This document shows positions 8,179-18,363 of a DNA stretch of 30,702 nt, piece by piece (position 1 is the stretch's first letter; every line of letters starts with the position of its first letter). The DNA is from Allomyces macrogynus ATCC 38327 (taxonomy: Eukaryota; Blastocladiomycota; Blastocladiomycetes; Blastocladiales; Blastocladiaceae): the NCBI GenBank assembly GCA_000151295.1, contig GG745331.1, positions 97,386-128,087 of the forward strand, written 5' to 3'. The position numbers and the translations under genes are program-made. The notes below the pieces were generated by a model. It ran no database searches. It was not told the origin of the DNA and worked only from the letters and a program-made list of their open reading frames with translations.

Positions 8179-10940
8179 TCAGTAATGCGCCGCGGGCTTC
8201 TTGGCGCGGCACTTTTTGCCGTGCTTCTTGCATTTCTTGCCCTGGACCTTCTTCACCTCGCCCGTCTGAACCACCTTGGCCGCCGCCTCCTGCGCGACCT
8301 GGACCGTCGCGGCAGGCGCGCTGCCCGTCGGGTACAGGCTGGCAGGCTGCTGCTGCGCGGGCAGCTCGTTGGCCTTGTACGCGGTCGCTGGCTGGTCCTG
8401 CTTGGGGAGCTCGTTGGCCTTGTACCCGCCCGTCGCCGGCTGCTGCGTCTTGGGCAGCTCGTTGGCCGTGTACCCGGGCTGCTGCGGCTGCTGCGTCTTG
8501 GCCTCCTCGTTGGCCTTGTAACCCGTCTTCGGCTGCTCGACAGCGCCAGTCTTCGGCTGCTCGGCACCGCCGGTCTTGGGCTGCTCAGCAGTCGGCACTG
8601 CAGTCGGCTGCGGGCCAAGCGTGACCGTGACCGTGACGGGCGTACCGTTCGGCCCCGCAACCACCGTGGTAATGCACGGATCCGCGGCACCGCCGCTGAC
8701 CGTCTTGGTCGCGGCCGGGATCGGGATCGTGACCGTCACCTTCTCACCCGACGGCGCAGCGACGATCGTCGTGATGCACGGGTCCTGCTGCGCGGGGATC
8801 GTCGCGGTCGGGATCGCCGTGGCCGTGGGGATCGCCGTTGCGGGCGCCGTGGCCGTCGGCTGCGGACCGAGCGTGACGGTCACCGTCACAGGCGTGCCGT
8901 TCGGACCGGCAACGATCGTCGTGATGCACGGGTCGGCGAGCGTCGTCGTCGGGACGGGGATCGTGACCGTGACTTGGCCGCCGGGAGCGGCGATGATCGT
9001 CGTGATGCACGGGTCCTGCGCGGCGGTGGTCGACGTCGGGATGGCCGTGGTCGGGGCAGCCGTCACGGGGTTCGTACCAGTGGGAGCGGACGTGGGGGTC
9101 ACGACGGGGCCGTACCCGGTGGAGGTCGTCGAGGACGTGTTGGGGATCGACACGGGCGCGGTGGACGTGGCAACGGCCGTGCTCGACGAACCGGCACTGG
9201 TGGAGGTGCCTTGAGCGGTGGACGAGGCGATGCTGGTCGACGACGCAGTGCCAGTGACAGTCGGCTGAGCAGTGGACGAGGCAACGCCAGTTGACGAAAC
9301 GGCACCAGTCGAGCTCGATTGGGCGGTGGACGACGCAGTGCCGGTCGTGACCGACTGAGTGCCTGTCGAAACGGCACTCGACGTGCTCGACTGCGTGCCC
9401 GTCACAGTGACCGACGGAGCGGCACTCGTCGTGCTCGACTGAGTGGTCGAAACGGCAGGACTGGTCTGAGTGGCCGAGACGCTGGTCTGGGTCGACTGGG
9501 CCGTGGACGTGGCGGCACTGGTCTGCGTGCTGGTCGAAATCGCGCTGGTCGTGCCAGTCGTGACGGGCGGCAGCGTCGTGGTGCTGCTGCTGGACGTGGC
9601 CGTGGTCTGGGTCGAAATCGCCGTCGTGGAAGCCGAAGAAACTGTCGAGACGCTCGACGCGGTCGTCGTGGTCGTGCCCGTGGGCTTGGGCGTCGTCACT
9701 GGCGTCGTGCTGGTGGCCACCGAGCTGGTGGTCGCTGCCGAGCTGGTGAATGCCGAGCTGGTGGTCGCAGTCGTGGCCTTGGAGGTCGTCTGCGTCGAGC
9801 TCGTCGTGGTGCTGCTCGTGGCCTGGGTGGTCGTGAGCGTCGAGCTGGTCGCAGTCGTGGCTTTGGAGGTCGTGAGCGCCGTCGAGCTGGTCGCTGCCAC
9901 CGTCGTCGAGCTGCTGGCCGTCGTCGCCTTGGACGTGGTCTGCACGGCAGTCGTACTCGTCGCGGTACTCCCATACGTGGTGCTGGTCCCCGTCTTGGTC
10001 GTCGTGGGCTTGGGCGGGAGCGGCACTTCCGGCGCGACCTTCATCCCGGCGTCAATCGCGGCGGCCAGCGCGAGCCGCACGTACTCGGCGCGCTGCGCCT
10101 CGCCCGGGTCCTTCATGTCGCCGAAAACACAGGTGCCAATGGCCACCGACACATCAATGTTCGGCTGGTAGGTCGCGTCGTTGATGTGCGCGATCGAGTA
10201 AGCCGACGCGAGCTTGTCGACGTGGTTGCACCGGTTCCCCAACACGGTACCGGCACCGGTCGTGAACCACCACCCGGCGACGCGGTACATGATGTCCTCT
10301 TGCAGCATCAGCTGCTTGGCGATCGCGTCGGTGCGCTTCAGGTTGCCGCCGAGCGCGGTCGAGATGGCCGGGGTCAACACGCCGGCGAACGCGTACTGCC
10401 AGTTGGGCGGGATCTGGTTTGGGGGAGGGGGCCGTAAGTTCAGTTGGGTGCGGCGTGCGTAGGAACGGACACGGTGGAGAAGCAAAGACGAACCATGTGC
10501 AGAGCGCCGACACCACCGTCGGCAACCTAGGGGGCGAAAGTCAAGGTGCAGCGTGCGCACATCGTGGTTAGTTTGGGGTTTGGGCTGCTCCAAACGCACG
10601 ACGCCAAACAAACGACCATCGACGTGATACGCACCTGCTCAAACACCGTCAACCGCGCAGTCTCGTGCGCAATGTTGCCCAAAAACATGGCCGTCTGCTG
10701 CGCCGTGCACAGGCCAAACTCGCCGAGCGCCTGCTGAATCTTCACGAAATGATCGAAATTGGCCATTTCAAAGACCGACGCAAAGACGTTCGCCGGCACG
10801 TCGCAGAACGGGAGCGGCGCCTGCGTGACGGTCGGCAGCGTCACCTTGACGGAAACAGGCACCGCCGTCGCGGCAAGCGCGAGCAAAAGGGCGATGGCTG
10901 CCGTCGTGAACAGGACAGGCGTCGCCATCGTCTTGGCCAT
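8179..10940 (-). CDS. Secreted GH19/lysozyme-like protein with mucin stalk and tandem-repeat tail
   Basis: I model three exons (10940-10635, 10526-10494, 10413-8179) encoding 857 residues; both introns are phase 0. The signal peptide is about residues 1-26 (LLLALAATAVPVS). The catalytic-type domain has CDVPANVF, FLGNIAHETARL (His92-Glu93, like the HET(G) motif of GH19 and lysozyme-fold enzymes), GGVGALHMIP and AGWWFTTGAGTVLGNRCN, ending near residue 250. A long Thr/Ser-rich, probably O-glycosylated region of about 270 residues follows. Then come four DPCITT(I/V)VA repeats, three EQPKTG units, four YKANE(L)P units and a basic end (KKCKKHGKKC). It likely cleaves or binds chitin or peptidoglycan at the cell wall or outside the cell. 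The call is structural; the substrate is unknown. The 33-nt middle exon is less certain, since a single 221-nt intron is the alternative. Confidence 0.7.
8346..8528 (-). repeat. Tandem GYKANELPK..QP repeat (four units)
   Basis: Four imperfect units in the C-terminal tail of the GH19-like protein read YKANEEAK, YTANELPK, YKANELPK and YKANELPA. They are separated by Gln/Pro-rich spacers of 8-12 residues (QQPATGG and similar). Three EQPKTG units precede them. Low-complexity Lys/Gln/Pro repeats are common in wall-linked proteins; I know of no named domain for these. Confidence 0.8.
8590..9016 (-). repeat. DPCITT(I/V)VA repeat, four copies in two alternating types
   Basis: The core DPCITTIVA occurs four times. 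Copies 1 and 3 continue AP.G..VTVTIP(V/I)P; copies 2 and 4 continue GPNGTPVTVTVTLGPQPTA. The alternation implies that a two-unit block was duplicated. Each unit has a single Cys, so inter-unit or intermolecular disulfides are possible. The beta-strand-rich VTVTV segments suggest a small extracellular module. Confidence 0.8.
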
Positions 10941-11977
10941 GGCTGATCGAGCGCGGGGTCTATTCGGGCCGAGTGTCTATCGAGATGATCCGCGACGTGA
11001 TCGCGCGGGCCGTCGGCGAGGGTCGTCGTCGAGGGACTTGGTCTATGTGGCGGCGGCGGCGGCGGTGGGCGACCCAACGAGCGAGAGAGAATTCGGGTGG
11101 GTGCGGGGGAAGCGTTTGCGAGCACGCAAAGAAGATTCGAGCGTGCGGGGTGCGCGGCCTTTATATTTTCTCCGGCTGGCCTGGCGTGCGATGACGAGAT
11201 GGAAGCCCAGGTGGACACACGGGATGGGCGTCGCATGTGCGCGCGCACCCAATCCAGCCGGGCCACGTTACTCTGGCGTCGCAGTGCACGTGGGACTGGT
11301 TACATCGCCCGAAATACTCGAGAAAAGGACGGAACGGGCGTTCGCGCAAGGCGTCGCCAAGCGGAAGGGGTGGAGAAAGGTCCGGCCAGGCACGACGCCC
11401 GACAGTTCGCATGGTGCCGCCTTGATGTGGCACCAGATTTGACATGAAACAGCCTGCGCCACTTTGATTGGCATCGACTCACTGCTGCACCAGTCGCCTT
11501 CTGGAATGCATGCGATCAAGGATCCTGCAACACGTTGGACCACTGATCAGATCACCGCAAGGGACCAACCGTCGCCGCGCGTCTCCGTAGCGACCGCCCG
11601 CCGCGCCCATTCCTTCGTTCATTCCATGGCATGAGCATGGTTGGTGCTGCAACGACGCAGCCCTGCGCTCGTCGGATCTGTTCTTGTCTCCAAAATGAGC
11701 TGGACTGTATCTCTCGCGGGCCGCGACGAAGCGAGGCGTGGCGGATTGCTGCTAGTTGTGCCAGACGCCGTCGGCCTCGCTATCCAACACCGCGTCGGCG
11801 CACCTCCCACCCGTCGTTCCTGCTGCCGCGGCACGATCCACGCGCGCTGTTCGCCACCATCGGCGCCACAGGAGGGTCGTAACAGACGCGAAGACGGCGA
11901 CAGGGGAGGTTGTCCACGCGTGAATTGTTGGCAGAGCAGGTGTCGCGCGTCGCGCTCCGAGCTACGCCCCATGTACC
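10941..11977. other. Long intergenic region upstream of the GH19-like gene
   Basis: About 1 kb with no supportable gene. Open frames on both strands are Arg/Pro/Ser-rich, the usual shadow composition in GC-rich DNA, and none joins into a plausible exon chain. A TATA-like element lies at 11159-11168. The sequence near 11440-11560 is relatively AT-rich for this region (CATGAAACAGC, CACTGATCAGATCA) but shows no recognisable element. The right end approaches the assembly gap. Confidence 0.4.
11159..11168 (-). promoter_or_regulatory. TATA-box candidate of the GH19-like gene
   Basis: On the minus strand the sequence reads GAAAATATAAAGGCC, an A/T block in a GC-rich setting, about 220 bases upstream of the ATG at 10940. 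It would place transcription start near 11130 and give a 5' UTR of about 190 bases. It is the clearest TATA match upstream of any gene I checked here, which would fit a regulated secreted protein. Confidence 0.4.
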
Positions 11978-12206
11978 ATGCGCCAAGTCCACGGTCGCCG
12001 CGTCCATCTCGTGGACGACCCAGTCGTGACTCTTAGCGGCGGACCTTTCGGGNNNNNNNNNNNNNNNNNNNNNNNNNNNNNNNNNNNNNNNNNNNNNNNN
12101 NNNNNNNNNNNNNNNNNNNNNNNNNNNNNNNNNNNNNNNNNNNNNNNNNNNNCCCTCAGCCGTGGACGAGGAGACCCTGGTTGACCTCTCAGCCCAGTGT
12201 TATTAG
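11978..12206 (+). CDS. Possible small gene interrupted by the assembly gap
   Basis: An ATG in ACCATGC context opens a frame reading MRQVHGRRVHLVDDPVV then TLSGGPFG into the gap. After the gap a short frame reads SAVDEETLVDLSAQCY and ends at TAG (12204-12206). Both halves have plausible protein composition, unlike the shadow frames around them, and they could be the two ends of one plus-strand gene. The middle is unknown and frame continuity cannot be tested. I do not recognise the product. Either half may be chance. Confidence 0.2.
12053..12152. other. Assembly gap (100 N)
   Basis: Exactly 100 consecutive N, the conventional placeholder for a scaffold gap of unknown true length. Distances across it, and any gene spanning it, should be treated as unknown. 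Confidence 0.99.
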
Positions 12207-12287
12207 GTGAGCAGGGGGGGAGGCACGACCACCGACGACATCAAACTACAAGGGGAATCCAATTCAAATCCCAACCAAGACTCTGGC

Positions 12288-15200
12288 TCACGCCGCGGCC
12301 ACCAACACCGCCTCGGACCCCAAACACTCCCTCCCCTCGCTCCTCCTCGCCGCCGGCCGCGCAGCCGCCTTCTTTACCGGCGCGCTCGCCCCACTCATCG
12401 TCCTGGCAAGCGTCGCCGGCACGCCGGCACAATCAACAAACCCGTCCCCCGCACACACCTCGCGCATATGCCAGACCCCGACCTCCTTATCCAACACTGC
12501 GCGCTTCCCATCCGCGTCCGCACTGCACGGCGCCGCCGCCGCAAGGACATATGGCGCACACACGTCCGCCGCCGCGGCTGCATCGACGCGCTTCGCGCCA
12601 CCGGCGGAGCCGCAGGGGGTCGGGAGCGACGCAAACACGGCCATGGGAGTGTTACCGGACCGGGTGATAGTGGAGCAGGTGTCGCGGGATGCACACTTGG
12701 CCGCGTCCCATTTCCCGCGCGCGAAATAGGCTTTTGTTGCGTCGGTCGGACGCACCACGTAGTGACTCTGCGCGGGACTTCCGTCGGGGGCCGCGGCCGC
12801 GGCGAGATCGGTCCCCGTCGAATCGAGCCACGCGGTGAGGGCGGGCCAGACGCGCCGGACAATGCTTACGTCCGCGTCCATCCAGTGCACGCTGATCCCC
12901 GCGGCGAGCAACGCGTGCGTGATCGCCATTGGCGATTGTCGCGAGCGCGAGGCGTCGTAGCACGGCAAGTTCATTTGCCGGCACAGGCGCAGCCCGTTAT
13001 CGTCGTCATCGAGGACCGCAATGATCAACGCGCGGGTCCCGCCGTACGTGACGAGGGAGTAGACGGCGTTCTCGACGAGTGACCGCGTTGCACGCGTAAA
13101 CGGGATCACCGTCACCCCTTGGTTCGCATCCGCCGAAACCTGCATCTGCGCGAGCGCGGCCAGGTCAGCCACGTGCGGCTCGTACTTGACGGCCACCAGC
13201 CCCGGCGGGAGGAGCCACGGGTGCGCGAGGTGGGCGTTGACCATGTTCTGCACCTCGGGCTTGGCCAAGTACGCCGCTGGATCGGCCGCGTCGTGGATCA
13301 GGCCGGCCATTTCGTGCGTGAACTCGTAGTCGGCCTCAAAGCCCAACACCTTCTTGGCCTTGCACGTATCGGCCAGCGTCCCGACGAGGTCGTTGCGGCG
13401 CTCATCGACATGCTTGTGGTCGGGCGAGACCAAGTCGGCCACCTCGTGCACCGAATGCCCGACCCCCGTGCCGGCATTCACGACCATGGCGCGGTGCGGA
13501 GACTGCTGCGCCAAGATCAGCGCCTTGGTAATGTCGCGCGCGTGAATGAAGTCGCGGTAGTGCGACCCGTCGCCCTCGATCGGGAGCGGCTGGTGGTCCA
13601 TCCACTTCTTGAGGAACACGCCCGTGACAATCGCGTAGGCGCCCGTCGTTGGCTGCCGCGGGCCATACACCATGAAGAACCGCACGGCAATCGTCGGCAA
13701 GTTGAAGATGCGGTCGTACAGATCCATTTGAATCTCGCCCTCGTACTTTGTCGCCGAGTAGGGCGTCAACAAGTTGGGCGGATCGACTTCGTTCATCGGG
13801 ACCTTGCCGTTGCCGTAGTACGTTGACGACGCGGCATAGACGACCTTCTTGACCCCGGCGATCCGGGACGCGTTGAGCACGTTCACCGTCCCGCCGACGT
13901 TCGTGTCGAGACAGAACCGCGCCATGGCCGGATCCTTCATACTCGGCGCGACCTTGGACATGGCCGCCAAGTGGTACACGTAGTCGACGCCCTGCACGGC
14001 CTGCAAGATCGTGTCCTGGTCCATGATATCGCCATAGACAAACTCGACGTTCGCGTGCGTGACCAAGTGCGCGATATTGTGCAGGTACCCCGTCGCCAAA
14101 TTATCCAAGATCCGCACCTTGTACCCGAGCGACAACAACCGCTCGACCAAATGCGACCCAATAAACCCGGACCCGCCCGTGACGAGCGCCGTCGTGCCCT
14201 GTGCGGCAACCGGTTCGCGCCGGTCGAACCGCGTGTCCGCGCACGGATCGAGCCCGCGCACGGGGCCTTGTGGGACAGGCATCGGGATGGTCGTGACTGC
14301 CGGCGGCGCCAAAACGGGCGCGTCGTTGGTCCCGCCGCGACGGGAGTCGGTGTCGTGCACGTGCGTCGCCGTACCCGCGAGCAGTAATACCGACGCGAGT
14401 AATAGCGCGAGCGCCGTCGTCGCGCGCGGCATACTCGTCCCGGCCCGCGTGCCCGTCGGCATTTTACCCGACACCAGGACCTCGGCCGCACCATCCATGT
14501 CGATATCGTGACGCGCTTGACTCGAGGCCGTCGCGGCCGCACGCACCACCGTCGCGAGCCCCGCCACGAGCACCAGCGCGGTGCCCAAGACCAACCCGGC
14601 GGTCGCGAGTCCCGTCACCTCGCCCTCGACCGCGGCCCGCGGCGGATTCGCTGTCGCGGACGCAATGCACGCGATCGCGAGTGCGACGAGCACGGCGGGC
14701 CGCACGTGCCGGCGGGTGGCCGTGATCGTCGCCGCGGAGAAAGTGGAGACGAGGGTCGCGCCGACCAGGAGTGGGAGGGCGGATTGGCGGAGGAGGGTGG
14801 GTGGGATGCCGAGGGTGGCGGAGAGGAGGGCGGTGACGAGAGCGGCAAGGAGGACTGGGTGTTGGATGAAGGAGGAGGTGCTGGAGGAGGTTTCGTGCGA
14901 ATCGGCAGGGTCGCGGCCGTGTAGGATCGTCGTGGTGTCGGCGCCGAGCCAGAGGCTGGTGACGCCAGTCGTGGCGAGGGTCGCGAGGGCCGAGGGGAGG
15001 GTCGCGGATGTGGGCCATGCGACGGCGAGGAACCTGGTGGCGGGAATATGGAGTCAGTTTGGGCCGAGGCTGGCAGCGGGTGTGGGAATTGGGAGCACGT
15101 ACACGAGCACAGCGAGCAGTAGCGCCAAGTGTACCCAGGACCGCGCGCGCGTCGCGTGGTGCAGCAGCGCGGCGCGATACGTCGGCCAGTGGTCGTCTTT

Positions 15201-15872
15201 GTCGAGGCCGCCGTCGTGCTGCCGCGCGCGCGGGGCGTAGTGCGCGGATTCGAGTGTCATGAGCATCTAGTTGCAAAAGAGGTTGATCAGATCACGGTTT
15301 CACTTTGGCGGCGTCTGATCAGACTCCCGTACCAGCAGCGACAGCACAACGCTCGGATGTACGAGCGCCATGGCCGCCGCGTAGGCGACGGTGCCCGCGG
15401 TAATTGCAGCTCCCGCCGCGCAAGCATAGGTCCACTTGATCTTGCCGCGGCGCCAGGCTGGGCGCGTCAGGCGGCGAATGGCGAGGACCAGTGCGGGCAC
15501 GCCGACGAGGACGGCGGCGAGTGCGGTCGGGTCGGTCCAGTTGATGACGCCGTCACCTGATTGCGCGGTGGCATCGGCGAGAACGGTCGTGAGAAGGCTG
15601 TTGGAGCAAGCGAGGCGTCAGCTCCGCCCAGACGGAGATCATGCTCGCGGGACCGCCAGCGACTGCAGCACGTACAAGGTGTGCGCGACTGCGGAGAGGG
15701 TGAGCGCGGCGCCCGCGACCAGGGCGGTGCCGCGGCCCGCGGCGGGCGCGTCCCGTGGTGGCGAGCTTGAGCTTGGTGGTGTCGTGAGCGGTGGCGGGGT
15801 TGAGCTCATGGTCGGGATCGGCGACGCGGCGGCGCGGCGCGCGCTCGAGGCGGCGTCAGCGTGGTCGGCCAT
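12288..15872 (-). CDS. Multi-pass membrane / NDP-sugar epimerase / nucleotide-sugar transferase-like fusion protein
   Basis: Four exons (15872-15676, 15597-15333, 15266-15103, 15033-12288) encode 1123 residues. Introns are 15675-15598, 15332-15267 and 15102-15034, with consistent phases. The start is CACCACCATGG. Residues 1-440 contain about seven to nine hydrophobic helices (for example AGAALTLSAV, WTYACAAGAAITAGTVAY, LALLLAVLVFLAVAW, LLLASVLLLAG). Residues 490-790 are an extended short-chain dehydrogenase: TGGSGFIGSH NAD-binding motif (494-503), YSATK catalytic Tyr634/Lys638, and YRDFIHARDI. It resembles the UDP-sugar 4-epimerase/WbpP group. Residues 858-1040 resemble PF03407 nucleotide-diphospho-sugar transferases, with a DAD motif at 928-930 (VHWMDADVSI). 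Sugar conversion coupled to transfer at a membrane is inferred. The membrane part is unidentified. The minus-strand open frame from 15032 to 12288 is continuous, which supports a true fusion. Confidence 0.8.
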
Positions 15873-16340
15873 GGTGGTGCGCGGGTGCAGCGGCGGGGCG
15901 GCGGCGTTGGCGCCGTGTTGAGCGCGGTGTGGAAGGGAGAGCGCCCACGGCGGCGCCGGGGACACGGCCAAGGCGGCAGCAGCGCAGGAGTGGAGCCAGC
16001 GGCCCCCGGTGGGAAAACGGAGGTGGGCGCGTTGTTGAAAGCAGCGCGGCTCGCGCGCCTGGTGGGAGGCAGCCTGACGCGATCACGCCCAGACCACGTG
16101 CAGCCTCACCGCACGCCCACCGCACGCTTTCGTCGTCGGCCGGACGGCAACGACGACAAATTCCAAGATCAGGTCGCAACAACTTCGATTTTTTTTTTAC
16201 TGCAAAACCACGGAAACGTACTGCGACGCCGATCGCGAACCGCCAGCTCGCCGTGGTCGGTCGCGCGGCACCCACCCGATCCGGCCGGCACAGTCGTGCT
16301 GACAAGGATTTGGAATCGAATGCACGGCATTCGCGTCCAC
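15873..16340. promoter_or_regulatory. Upstream region of the epimerase fusion gene
   Basis: These 468 bases lie between the fusion gene ATG and the stop of the truncated mucin-like copy, both on minus. The region carries the shared CCACGTGCAGC motif (16094-16127) and a T10 tract at about 16190-16199. The reading frames crossing it are shadows without splice logic. The part nearest 16340 would be the 3' UTR of the upstream copy, if that copy is transcribed. Confidence 0.4.
16094..16127 (+). promoter_or_regulatory. CCACGTGCAGC plus CACCGCAC repeat motif, copy 2
   Basis: CCACGTGCAGC is followed by two (C)CACCGCAC units, nearly the same as 1910-1944. It lies 222 bases upstream of the fusion gene ATG and in the same orientation relative to that minus-strand gene as copy 1 is to the Far11-like gene. 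The matching spacing (222 versus 238) favours a shared promoter element over chance. Confidence 0.4.
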
Positions 16341-17495
16341 CTAGACGGGCGGCACAAGCGGCGCCGCCATGTCGCTCGCCACCACTGTGACCCCGCGGCC
16401 CGCGACTCCTTGGTCGTTGGGTGCCGCGTACCGTGCAGTAGCGCGCCGTGCGCGATGGCGCCGATGAGCTGTCACACCATTGACCACACCAATCGCGATC
16501 AGCGCCGTCGTACCCGCTGCCAGTGCCAAGGAGACGCCGTTCGCACTCGCGGCACCGTCGATCGGATCCGCCGCGGCCGCGTCTCCCGCCTCCGGTCGTC
16601 GCGGCACCTTCGTCGCTCGTTATCGCTGGCGCAGCGCTGCTCATGGACGTGACCACGCCTGCATCACTCGTTGGCTCGAGAGTCGTGCTGCCTTCGGTCG
16701 TGATCACGCCTTCCTCGCTCGTCGACTCGGGCGTCGTCGCCACGGAGCCATCTGCGGTTGTCACGGTTGATGCAGCAGCCGCAGACGCCGTATTTTCGGT
16801 GGACGCAGTAGGCGCGGCCGTCGACAAGTCATTTGCAGGCGTTGCCGTCGATTCTATGCGTGCTGAAACCATGGAGGCAACAGGCGTCAGTTTTGCGAGG
16901 GCAACATGGCGAAATAATACGAAATGGGACCGCACCAGTCGTCGCGAGCGGTGTGCTCGCGGCAGCGTCGCTGCTCGAGTCGTCGACCGTACTTTGTGCC
17001 GTGCTCGCGGTCACGTCGATGTTCGTGGCCTCGGCCGTGCTGAGTGGCGCGGCTGTGGTCGTGTCGGCGCTGCTCGATGCGTTGGTTGTGCTTAGTGGCG
17101 CAGTTGGGGTCGCATTGGCGCTGCTCGACGCGTCGGTTGTGCTGAGCGGTGCGGTTATTGATGCGTCCGAGGACGAATCGGCTTGTATTGGCGGACGTGC
17201 TCACCGGATCAACGCTGGTGCTGGTTGCAGATTCCATGGCCGTACTCGTGGCCGCTTCGCTGCTCGACGACAAGTCTGCCGTTGGAGCTGCGTCACTACT
17301 GCTCGTCGACGAGTCGGGTGTCGCAGTCACGTTGCTGCTGCTGGTCAACAATTCGGACGTTGCGGTCGCGTCGGTGCTGCTGGAAGATGAGTCGGTTATT
17401 GCGACCGCATCCGCACTCCTCGTCGCCAGATCAGCGGTCGTGCTTATCGGTGTTGCCGCGGTCGTATCCTCGGACGTGCTTGCAGCCGATTCAGC

Positions 17496-17552
<57 letters not shown>

Positions 17553-18210
17553 ACTCGGTGGTGCTCAGAGGCATGTTCGTAGCCGCGTCGCTGCTGCTGG
17601 TCGACGACGGTTCTTCGTGAGGCGAGGCAGAGATCCAACAACAAAACAGCGCGTCAGATATTCTTTCCTCGCCCACTTTCGCTCAAGTCGGGCGGCGCGC
17701 GTACCAGCCGTACTGGTGCTTTCAGTCGGCGTGGGCTCAATAGTTGTCGCCGACACTTCGGAAGTTGTGGCCGTGGTTGCGGCAGTCTCCTGCGACGAGG
17801 TGAGCTCGTGCTGTTCTGCTCGCTGGTGGAAGTGGTGGTCGCGGGCGAAGCCGAATCGCAAGTGGAAATGGTAGGCGCGATAGTGGACGACGCGTCGGTG
17901 GACGTGATCGAGGCCGGGTCCTGCGTGGAAATGGTGGAATCGGCCGTAGTCGAGGGCGCCACCTGCGTGGGCGGGGTCGAGTCGGCCGTTGACGAGGATG
18001 CGATGATCGCGGACAGATCCGTGGACGACGACGAGTCTGGATGCGAAATGCACGGATTTTGTCAGTCCCGTCGGACACGCAGTCAATCGGTTTGGAGCAT
18101 ACCGATGCTGATCGTGGCCGTCAAGCTCGTCTCGGTTGCTGCATAACTGGTCGCAGCCGTGCGGCTCGCCTCGGAAGTTGTGGTGCTGCTCTCGGGGCTC
18201 GTGCTCGAAT
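16341..18210 (-). pseudogene. 5'-truncated, frame-disrupted mucin-like membrane protein gene
   Basis: Ser/Thr-rich exons are recognisable at 18210-18103 (108 nt), 18036-17705, 17612-16936 and 16862-16341. They are joined by phase-1 introns 18102-18037, 17704-17613 and 16935-16863. The first exon has an acceptor (TTACTGCAG) but no signal peptide or convincing ATG upstream. Frame changes are needed at about 17800-17822 (exon one base short of a multiple of three), inside the CAG tract (17497-17548), at about 17165-17200 and at about 16580-16596. The C terminus is well formed: a membrane helix (LALAAGTTALIAIGVV), a basic tail (HRRHRARR) and stop TAG. It is homologous to the large mucin gene directly upstream. 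Assembly error is the alternative to pseudogenisation, since repeats are hard to assemble. Confidence 0.55.
17497..17548. repeat. (GCT/CAG)17 trinucleotide microsatellite
   Basis: A near-perfect 52-base GCT run on plus. On the minus coding strand it can read as Ser, Gln or Ala. The mucin-like frame entering it is the AGC (Ser) frame, while the good Ser/Thr-rich frame leaving it is the GCA (Ala) frame. A non-triplet length change has therefore occurred in or next to the repeat, or the assembly is wrong there. Confidence 0.95.
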
Positions 18211-18363
18211 CTGCAGTAATTCAAAGGTCAAGTCGTTGGCTCAGAGGTCCGAACAAGAGGCAAAGCAGAGATTGCATTGAGTCTTCACAAAACATGGCAA
18301 AACGAATCATGACAAAAGCAACTTCTAAATCTCACCTCAATCACTTTCTCAACAACCAAGCAC

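Noticed and set aside
8035..10437. Several plus-strand open frames over the GH19-like gene
   Set aside because: Arg/Gly- or Val-rich shadows of its repeats and Ser/Thr-rich stalk on the opposite strand.
12395..12984. Additional small minus-strand frames within the fusion gene
   Set aside because: Alternative-frame shadows; the main frame covers this region continuously with transferase-like motifs.
17141..17204. GTGAGC...CTCAG intron in the truncated mucin copy
   Set aside because: Splicing it leaves the next exon in a poor His/Arg/Gln frame. A frameshift in continuous Ser/Thr-rich sequence explains the region better.
17444..17644. Poly-glutamine protein encoded by the CAG repeat
   Set aside because: The Gln frame has Arg/His-rich flanks without splice logic; the Ser and Ala frames continue into mucin-like sequence.
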